From Hyaloperonospora brassicae (taxonomy: Eukaryota; Oomycota; Peronosporomycetes; Peronosporales; Peronosporaceae), in the NCBI GenBank assembly GCA_947650285.1, contig CANTFL010000377.1, positions 1 through 64,000 on the forward strand: 64,000 nt of DNA. Reading direction: 5' to 3'. Position 1 is the first letter of the stretch, and every line of letters starts with the position of its first letter. The position numbers and the translations under genes were made by a program. The notes below the pieces were generated by a model that was given only the letters and a program-made list of their open reading frames with translations, searched no databases and was not told the origin of the DNA. This document shows positions 58,131 through 64,000 of this stretch, piece by piece.

Positions 58131-61100
58131 TTTCGTCCATGGATCTGATGGATGGATTCTATCAGATCCTGATGCGTGAACGGGACGTCCCGTTCACGGC
58201 AGTGAGTACCCCCAGCGGGATGCTGTGGGAGTGGCTAGTGATGCCACAGGGGCTGAGTAATGCCCCTGCAACATTCAACAGATGTGTAACAAATCTGTTG
58301 AGACCGGTGCGAGACTTCGCACCGAGTTACTTCGACGATGTGTTCGTCCATAGCCGGGCTATGGACGGAAAGACGGACGTTGAAGTTCACAGAACTCACG
58401 TTCGTCAGGTTCTTCAACTTATGCGCAAGTATAAGTTGTACGCCAACCTCAAGAAGTGTATATTCGCGGCTAGCGAAATACCACTTCTTGGGTGCATCGT
58501 GGGTAAACACGGCGTACGCCCTGATCCCGAAAAGATCAAGGCGATCACCGACTGGCCAGTGCCAGTCGATGTCAAGGGACTAAGGAAGTTCCTTGGTCTA
58601 GCGGCGTACTTGCACAAGTACTCGCGCAACTACGCCGAGATGACTGTTCATCTTTCTTGCTTGCTCAAGAAAAATGTCAAGTGGTCATGGAACGCTGAGT
58701 GCCAGCGTTCCTTTGAAGGTATCAAGCAAAGCTTGATGCAATCGCCGATCTTGGCGATTGCAGATCAGGACAGACCATTTCATGTGGTCTGTGACGCCAG
58801 CGATTTCGCAATCGGCTGTGCGTTAATGCAGTTCGATGCAGATGGCGCGGAGCGCGTCATCTGTTATCAGTCGCGTCAGCTGCAAGCAGCTGAGCGTAAT
58901 TACCCAGTGCATGACAAGGAACTCCTTGCCATGAAATACGCACTGGCTAAGTTTCGCGTCTATCTCTTGGGAGATAGACCGTTTGTTGTCTACACGGACC
59001 ATGCGTCATTACGCACGGCCGTAAACAGCCCACACCTCTCGCAAAGAATGGCGAGGTGGCTGTCTTTCTTCGCGGAGTATAACTTCTCCGTGGAGTATAA
59101 ACCGGGACGACTCAATGTCGTCGCGGATGCTCTTTCGCGCCGGCCCGATTTCGAGCCGGACGCACAATCCAACAGTGAGGATAAGCCCACTGTTGCGACA
59201 CTGTCAGTCAGTGTCCCGTCGTCAAGTTTACTTGACGACGTACGAAAGGCATACGCGGAAGATAAGGATCTTCTGCGATTGATGGATCATCTGGTGAATC
59301 CATCCAGTAAATCCATGAGGGATTTACCGGCTTTGTACCGATCCTCATCGGATCGGTATAGTACACGCAACGGATTGCTGTACTATACAGCTGTTGCCGA
59401 CGACACGCCTCGTGTCGTCGTACCCGCTCATCATGATTTGCGATTGCGCATCATGTATGAGTGTCACGATGCCCCAACAAGCGGCCATCGTGGTAGGGAA
59501 AAGACTTACCTCACGGTAAGTCGCGACTTTTACTGGCCCCGCCAGTATCAGTTTGTTCGCAAGTACATACGTGCTTGCGAAGTTTGTCAACGGGTGAAGC
59601 CTAGTCCTTCATCCCGTGCGCCATTGCAGCCTCTGCCTGTTCCGACAGAGTGCTGGCAGTCCGTTTCAATGGACTTCGTCTTCGGGTTTCCCGAAGACGC
59701 TCACAAGAATAATGGTATTCTTGTGTTTGTTGACCGATTCAGCAAGATGGTCCATCTTGCTGCTGTCCCTGAGTCAATCAAGGCTCAAGGTTGTGCTCGT
59801 GTCTTTCTAGACACGGTCTTTAGACTCCACGGGTTACCCCGTGAACTCGTATCCGACCGTGACCCTCGGTTCACGGCGGAATTTTGGCAAACCGTGTTCC
59901 GTACTCTCGGAACACGATTGAAGATGTCCACTTCTGACCATCCAGAAACAGATGGTCAGACGGAACGTGCGAACCGTGTCCTCGAAGAGATTCTTCGAGG
60001 ATATGTCCACTCGTTTCCGAGTTGGAGCGAATTCCTACCCATGGTGGAATTCGCCATCAATAATTCGGTGCATGCTTCAACACAGCACACACCGTTTTAC
60101 GTGAATGGCCTACGCCATCCAGGAGTGCCCACCCTTATAGAGTGTGACTCTTGGATAAGGGGGGGAGGGACTCGCTCGAGCAAAAACCGTTTTGGCTCTT
60201 GCTCATCACGTGTCGACGCAAACGTCGTCACGTATGATGCCGATGTCGATCAAGTCGACATCGATGAAGAAGATCATCTCAATAATAGCGAAGACGCTAT
60301 TATTGATTCGGACGATGATGACGATGCTGGTATATTCAGCATCGCCAACGATTATGTCAGCGAGGAAGAAGACAACCTCGCTGAAGAAGAGAGCAATCTC
60401 TTAGCAGTGCGCACGAAGCGCACTGCCAGACAAAACAAAGAGTCAGCAGAGAACTTCCTGCTGACTCGAGAAGCGGTAGTCCGTTTCGTTCAGGACTCCA
60501 TCGCAAATGCGGTGGACCGTCAGAAACGGAACGCAGACAAGAATGGAAGAGCAAATGTTCTTTCATTTAAGGTTAATGACCTAGTACTACTGTCAACGGT
60601 AAACCTACCTGGACATGCAGTCACTAGTGTCGGCAGTAGTAAACTACTGCCGAAATACATTGGGCCATTTCGAGTGTTGCATCGCAAGGGCAATGCATAC
60701 ACACTCGAACTGCCACGTATGATGCGCACGCATCCTACGTTTTACGTGGGGAGGCTTAGGTCGTACTGTCAGTACGAGCCTTCTTCTTCCGATAAAGATA
60801 GCCCCCACGTTCAAGAACATCCATCAAGTTCTTGCGTTCGCGCTCCAGACGATCCGTCTGGTCGCGCAGATATGATACCTCGGTATTCAACCGAGATATC
60901 TCCCCGCGAGCTGTCGCCAGCTCGCCGAAAAGGGAGCGGACATCCCGCTCGACCTGAAGCTGCGCCGTGGCATAATCGGCGCGATCCCTCGCCCGATCAG
61001 CCTCGTGACCCTTGCGGTTCTTCCGCACGGTGTCGGTCAAAGCGTAGCGACGGTCGCGCTCGTGCTTCAAGTCATCGCGCAATTCATCGATTGCGCGATC

Positions 61101-61384
61101 CATCTCGTAAGGGTCGAGATGGTGGGCCTGGGGTTCTGGAGGAGGTCTTTCCTCCTCCACCACATCCTTTGGTGGATGCGCACGGTGATCAACGCTTTCT
61201 AGTGGAGCGTATCTTGAATCACCGTGACGATTCAGGATCAAGGACGAGCTACCTCGTCCAGTGGCGGGGGTATCCACCCTCTTGGAACAGCTGGGAGCCC
61301 CGCTCTCAGCTGTTGATGGATGTTGAAGGTCTCGTCCGCCAGTATGACGAGACCCATCCGATGAGTCCTGTGGCCCATCGGTAA
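58106..61384 (+). CDS. pol: RT (rest), RNase H, integrase, chromodomain; 1092 codons
   Basis: The RT part keeps the catalytic YFDD (75-78) and [12 protein letters not shown]. RNase H keeps [25 protein letters not shown] and YTDHASLR. The integrase keeps the zinc part (H..H with CEVCQ), the core ([37 protein letters not shown]) and the C-terminal [19 protein letters not shown]. An acidic insertion rich in Asp/Glu (60240-60400) splits the core from the C-terminal part, a feature I also know from Phytophthora elements. A Pro/Ser/Arg-rich linker leads to a chromodomain (about 61185-61360, [20 protein letters not shown] and NSWEP), a module that directs integration to marked chromatin. The frame is open throughout, but it lacks the RT start because of the frameshift at 58129-58133. 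Confidence 0.92.
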   Translation: MVCQRVPSFSSMDLMDGFYQILMRERDVPFTAVSTPSGMLWEWLVMPQGLSNAPATFNRCVTNLLRPVRDFAPSYFDDVFVHSRAMDGKTDVEVHRTHVRQVLQLMRKYKLYANLKKCIFAASEIPLLGCIVGKHGVRPDPEKIKAITDWPVPVDVKGLRKFLGLAAYLHKYSRNYAEMTVHLSCLLKKNVKWSWNAECQRSFEGIKQSLMQSPILAIADQDRPFHVVCDASDFAIGCALMQFDADGAERVICYQSRQLQAAERNYPVHDKELLAMKYALAKFRVYLLGDRPFVVYTDHASLRTAVNSPHLSQRMARWLSFFAEYNFSVEYKPGRLNVVADALSRRPDFEPDAQSNSEDKPTVATLSVSVPSSSLLDDVRKAYAEDKDLLRLMDHLVNPSSKSMRDLPALYRSSSDRYSTRNGLLYYTAVADDTPRVVVPAHHDLRLRIMYECHDAPTSGHRGREKTYLTVSRDFYWPRQYQFVRKYIRACEVCQRVKPSPSSRAPLQPLPVPTECWQSVSMDFVFGFPEDAHKNNGILVFVDRFSKMVHLAAVPESIKAQGCARVFLDTVFRLHGLPRELVSDRDPRFTAEFWQTVFRTLGTRLKMSTSDHPETDGQTERANRVLEEILRGYVHSFPSWSEFLPMVEFAINNSVHASTQHTPFYVNGLRHPGVPTLIECDSWIRGGGTRSSKNRFGSCSSRVDANVVTYDADVDQVDIDEEDHLNNSEDAIIDSDDDDDAGIFSIANDYVSEEEDNLAEEESNLLAVRTKRTARQNKESAENFLLTREAVVRFVQDSIANAVDRQKRNADKNGRANVLSFKVNDLVLLSTVNLPGHAVTSVGSSKLLPKYIGPFRVLHRKGNAYTLELPRMMRTHPTFYVGRLRSYCQYEPSSSDKDSPHVQEHPSSSCVRAPDDPSGRADMIPRYSTEISPRELSPARRKGSGHPARPEAAPWHNRRDPSPDQPRDPCGSSARCRSKRSDGRARASSHRAIHRLRDPSRKGRDGGPGVLEEVFPPPPHPLVDAHGDQRFLVERILNHRDDSGSRTSYLVQWRGYPPSWNSWEPRSQLLMDVEGLVRQYDETHPMSPVAHR

Positions 61385-61766
61385 ACACGCGCCCTAGGCG
61401 CTTGTAGACGGATTGCAAGTTTGCAATCGCGTCACGCATCTCAGCCGAGATGTGTGCCCTTCCCCAGGGCGAATTTAGGGAGTACACATCCCTATGTGCA
61501 CGCTGCGAGTTGTCAACACAACTCGCACAAGGGTCTCCCCATGTGAGGCAAGGAATGCCTGCCTCACTAGATAAACAATGCAACCGGTACCTAGCACCGG
61601 TTGGCGTTCGCCTTTCGAACCTGAGGCGTGTTGCCTCAAGTTTCTTGAAGCCACCCTTCTCGTCCAAAATTCTTGACGTTTTGGACGAACGCGTTCCACG
61701 CAGCCAAAAGCGATGCTTTGTCACGCTTTTGGTTGCTGTTGTACCATCGATGTCTAAGAAAGACAT
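60756..61766 (-). CDS. Antisense gene, C-terminal part (cysteine cluster and coiled coil)
   Basis: This 336-codon minus-strand ORF continues the gene starting at 62364 after one frameshift near 61640-61690. Recognisable parts are a cysteine cluster (C-x8-C-x6-C-x2-C, about 61518-61595) of zinc-binding type, a helix ([20 protein letters not shown]), a Ser/Pro-rich linker and a long coiled coil of heptads ([20 protein letters not shown], later [20 protein letters not shown]). It ends in a basic nuclear-signal-like YRKKKAR. The last ~200 codons overlap the sense chromodomain region. Antisense genes between pol and 3' LTR are known in some plant Gypsy groups, but I cannot assign this protein to a family. 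Confidence 0.75.
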   Translation of the reverse strand: MSFLDIDGTTATKSVTKHRFWLRGTRSSKTSRILDEKGGFKKLEATRLRFERRTPTGARYRLHCLSSEAGIPCLTWGDPCASCVDNSQRAHRDVYSLNSPWGRAHISAEMRDAIANLQSVYKRLGRVFTDGPQDSSDGSRHTGGRDLQHPSTAESGAPSCSKRVDTPATGRGSSSLILNRHGDSRYAPLESVDHRAHPPKDVVEEERPPPEPQAHHLDPYEMDRAIDELRDDLKHERDRRYALTDTVRKNRKGHEADRARDRADYATAQLQVERDVRSLFGELATARGEISRLNTEVSYLRDQTDRLERERKNLMDVLERGGYLYRKKKARTDSTT

Positions 61767-62364
61767 CGAGATAAAAGTCTTCTTCAGCGCGAAAGTTCTT
61801 CGCGCTGGAACTCAAGCCGTGAAGCTCGGTTGCATCGAATAAGGGTATTCGATGGTGTTGGCCTGTCTCGTGAGACAGGCTATTGATGAGTTGTTCAGGC
61901 AAACGCCACGGCTTCAACTCATCACGCTTCACAGTGGTACCCTTGTCGGTACCACGGCTCCCAGATTGACGACGGCTCGCGCCATCGTCATCACGCTCGT
62001 GCGAAGACGCACGAGCCGGCGGTGGTGAAGAATAGAACTCACCACCCTGATCATCTTCATCATCACTGCCGAACAGACTGTGATGCAAATCACGAGTCCG
62101 TTCGTTCGGCAGTGGTCTTGGCGAATACTGAGGCGTCGCCGGTGAGCGAGACGCCTCTGGAGCATTGCCCGAGTCAGACACGTCTGACTCGCCAGAGTAG
62201 ATGACCTCCACATCGGGGTCATCGTGCGCACGCGGCGTGATACCGCGAGCTCCTGCAGCACCTGTTGCTGCAGGCGAAGAAGGGGCGGCAGACGACGAAG
62301 CGTCTGCCGCAGAGGCTTGCACAGCACCGGGCTGTGTGGGTCTTGAGTCACCTCGCATAGACAT
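61636..62364 (-). CDS. Antisense gene, N-terminal part
   Basis: This 242-codon minus-strand ORF starts with MSMRGDSRPTQPG 132 bp inside the 3' LTR. The first ~130 residues are Ala/Ser/Pro-rich and acidic (SLFGSDDEDDQGGEF), typical of a disordered nuclear region. Then follows a folded-looking part (LKPWRLPEQLINSLSHETGQ, later [14 protein letters not shown]) which runs on into the ORF at 61766 after a one-base frame change. The intact ancestor would be about 535 residues. Expression would need a promoter in or near the 3' LTR reading inward, which is not visible as such. Confidence 0.75.
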   Translation of the reverse strand: MSMRGDSRPTQPGAVQASAADASSSAAPSSPAATGAAGARGITPRAHDDPDVEVIYSGESDVSDSGNAPEASRSPATPQYSPRPLPNERTRDLHHSLFGSDDEDDQGGEFYSSPPPARASSHERDDDGASRRQSGSRGTDKGTTVKRDELKPWRLPEQLINSLSHETGQHHRIPLFDATELHGLSSSAKNFRAEEDFYLDVFLRHRWYNSNQKRDKASLLAAWNAFVQNVKNFGREGWLQET

Positions 62365-62479
62365 GTTAACTATGCGAGGTCAAGCGGAAAGTGAATGGAA
62401 CGGACCCAACAAGTGCTCCCTGTCCCAATGGTGGCCAACGGGTGGCCTCCATTTTTCGATAGTCACACGGTGACTATCA

Positions 62480-62495
62480 GTTAAGGGGGGGGTGA
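62480..62495 (+). promoter_or_regulatory. Polypurine tract
   Basis: AAGGGGGGGGTGA directly before the 3' LTR is the usual priming site for plus-strand DNA synthesis. Confidence 0.85.
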
Positions 62496-62886
62496 TGTAA
62501 CGGGGCAGCCCGTTACATGAAATTGTCACTTTGAGGAAAGTGACAATAAAGAATATAAAGATGGATATTCTTTAAACAATATCACCAAAGTGGTGATATT
62601 GAAGGGTCGACCAAAGCGTCTGTTCATTGGTTGATATCGTGATGAAATCAACCCACCAATCGCCGCAAGACGCGCGCAATGAGTGGTGACGAGACGTCAC
62701 CATACATGCAGTTATATTAGTATAATTGAATTAAGTCAAACGAAGAGACAGTAGTTTAAAGACTTAATTATATTAATATAACAGTTCTACTTTTACCCTA
62801 CCTACGCTTCCTCGCTCGCCACGTGTACGTCTGTCGGGGCACCCAAAACCCTTGCGTTAAGTTACGCAAGGGTGTGCCCCGTTACA
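62496..62886 (+). repeat. 3' LTR
   Basis: 391 bp, direct repeat of 54901-55290. Its private bases (TTGAGG, AAAGCG, CGTCTG, AAAACCC) are not found in the solo LTR or, where comparable, in the LTR at 1-242. Confidence 0.95.
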
Positions 62887-62891
62887 TCCGC
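62887..62891 (+). repeat. Half of a 5-bp target duplication, partner inverted at 54643-54647
   Basis: TCCGC directly right of the element. Its reverse complement GCGGA lies directly right of the solo LTR. Confidence 0.75.
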
Positions 62892-63685
62892 CTTATCTTA
62901 CGCAACCTTTGTCTAAGAGAGAGCCAAAATTCACGCCAAGATCTTCATCTTCTTTGACTTGTACTTCTTATTAAATTTTTCATCATATGCCGAAAGCAAA
63001 AATGAGGGGCAACAGGTACAGTTGTCTGCACCGCATAAATATGTACTTGTACCTATCTGATATCACAAATGCTAGAGTTGGTTGGAAGTGGGAGAGGAGG
63101 AAGTTCAAAAACCAAGTCCTATCATTCTCATTCTCCACCGGGACAAAACAGATTTCAACAATTTGACTTTCGCTGATGCCATTGCAAAAGCAAGACACCA
63201 AGAGCACACCATTTTATGAGAGTCATCGGGAAGGTGCCATCTACGGAAATCCCACGCTCGCCGTATGGCTTGTAAACTTGCTGCCCTACTCATAATTGAT
63301 TCACAATTGCAAGAACTCGTCATCCACGATTTCGAGCTTCGTTTCGTGACCTCTATCATTCAGTTCAACCATGTTTGATGTACTGAGGTTTTGTGAATCA
63401 ATACCTATGCCAAATTTTTTGAGCTTTAAACTTTGAGCGCATAAACACAGTTCATATGAGAGGCGAAAATCTCTACATTCCACAACTTCATTTAGATCAT
63501 TACGGGTGTCACTTTCCTGACATAAATAATAGCTATATCTCGGACTGCAGGATTTGCAACAATTTGTTTCGCAGTTGCATACCTACAAGACGCTTTGGTT
63601 GAACCCGAAACTTGACAGGAGTGAAAAACAAAATTTGTTGGAGGGACAAATGTATGTGAAAAGACAAACTACACCATGAACGAAT

Positions 63686-63739
63686 AGTCATCTTGTTTGC
63701 ACAAGTCATCTTGTTTGCACAAGTCATCTTGTTTGCACA
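63686..63739 (+). repeat. Three perfect tandem copies of an 18-bp unit
   Basis: AGTCATCTTGTTTGCACA is repeated three times. On the minus strand it encodes the in-frame hexapeptide CANKMT three times, inside the MULE-2 relic. One copy is expected from the family pattern, so the other two are recent slippage products. Confidence 0.9.
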
Positions 63740-64000
63740 AAACCTTTTAACGTCGCTCATCACTTAGAACAACACGATACGGCCGGTCCCACTGTCAGTT
63801 GTACTCAAGTACAGCTTGAATGATGTCACATTTGTTACTTTATTACATTCATTCGAAGAAGCTGCTAGTTTGCTGCTTCTCGTCGCCGCTTTCCATCTGA
63901 TGTGCGCAAAATCACAAGTGCTGATGTGTGGCCAACAAAAGGTAGAAGAGGTGGTACAACAATAGTTTGCCACGTAGCAGCGTAGCATATATTGTCAAAA

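Larger units (their letters stand above)
54901..62886 (+). mobile_element. Near-complete chromodomain Ty3/Gypsy retrotransposon with antisense gene
   Basis: It is 7986 bp long, with direct LTRs (54901-55290, 62496-62886) differing at about six sites, a primer-binding site, gag with zinc knuckle, protease, RT, RNase H, integrase, chromodomain, an antisense gene and a polypurine tract. The left flank AACCC and right flank TCCGC differ, but each matches the outer flank of the inverted solo LTR at 54252. At least one nonsense codon and frameshifts in gag and RT make it non-autonomous. The whole element is packed with short perfect stem-loops. Domain text ([32 protein letters not shown]) agrees with Gypsy elements known to me from Phytophthora. 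Confidence 0.95.
62887..63985 (-). pseudogene. MULE-2 transposase relic, N-terminal and catalytic piece
   Basis: Read leftward on the minus strand: TTDSGTGRIVLF and KRFCANKMT (FAR1-like start), SFHIHLSLQQILFFTPVKFR, then KPKRLVG-like text. Catalytic text follows at 63207-62983 (ESQIVEICFVPVENENDRTW, then FVISDRYKYIF), then KNFNKKYKSKKMKILA-like text up to the LTR. The order and motifs are those of a MULE transposase (ALAVVPVE...W..FL, VISDR...). Several stops and frame changes show it is dead. The gene continues in 54643-54900 (inverted) and 53950-54246. Confidence 0.7.

Noticed and set aside
56286..59590. Many minus-strand ORFs opposite gag-pol (for example 56286-56741, 56962-57366)
   Set aside because: The sense strand shows conserved protease, RT and RNase H motifs. 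The antisense frames have none and differ in character from the well-structured antisense gene at 60756-62364. The stem-loops make both strands alike, which helps such frames to stay open.
1..64000. CRISPR arrays, bacterial operons and ribosome-binding sites
   Set aside because: The sequence is clearly eukaryotic (introns, LTR elements, MULEs), and no regularly spaced direct repeats of CRISPR type occur. The 26-bp array at 24.3 kb has no spacers.

Overview
The window looks like nuclear DNA of an oomycete, most likely of the Peronosporales (Phytophthora or downy mildew type). The reasons are: compact eukaryotic genes with GT..AG introns of 57-80 bp; Ty3/Gypsy, MULE and possible Copia relics whose protein text resembles the Peronosporales families I know; a broken secreted-effector-like gene; and GC-rich gene islands in an AT-rich, repeat-dominated background. 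Only four protein genes look like host genes: a dolichyldiphosphatase (11960-12891, +), a PX-domain protein (13489-14244, -), an unassigned ORF (14344-14910, -) and an HSD17B10-like short-chain dehydrogenase (46315-47296, +). The rest is mobile DNA, mostly decayed.

Layout. 1-242: end of an LTR. 471-3188: a complete but dead MULE DNA transposon with terminal inverted repeats and a 9-bp target duplication. 3.2-11.9 kb: decayed sequence with a possible Copia RT scrap and an effector-like pseudogene at 9.2-9.8 kb. 11.9-15 kb: the gene island, with a long foldback between two convergent genes. 15.4-43.2 kb: repeat block. An unclassified dispersed repeat is present as inverted copies at both ends. 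Inside lie three solo LTRs (16.5, 21.1 and 41.4 kb) and two very old Gypsy elements facing away from each other around about 32.1 kb. Both of these carry two RNase H-like segments. 46.3-47.3 kb: the dehydrogenase gene. 51.3-51.6 kb: a 5S rRNA fragment and a tRNA-like Pol III segment.

53.9-64 kb is the most informative part. A second MULE transposase relic (minus strand) was hit twice by the same LTR family. One hit left a solo LTR (54252-54642). The other left a nearly complete chromodomain-type Gypsy element (54901-62886). The 258 bp of MULE between them are now inverted. The 5-bp target duplications are exchanged between the two insertions, and the MULE reading direction flips in exactly this segment.

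Two properties of the full-length Gypsy element stand out. First, it is saturated from LTR to LTR with short perfect stem-loops (arms mostly 6-11 bp, short loops, roughly one per 25-40 bp by eye). They run through gag, protease, RT, RNase H, integrase, chromodomain and the 3' region, and are not seen at this density in the host genes. The proteins remain close to the family pattern, so synonymous choice seems to carry much of it. I do not recognise this as a described feature. Second, a large antisense gene (60756-62364, minus strand, one frameshift) with an acidic/serine-rich N-terminus, a cysteine cluster and a long coiled coil overlaps the sense chromodomain. The sense genes carry a nonsense codon and frameshifts, so this copy is probably not autonomous.
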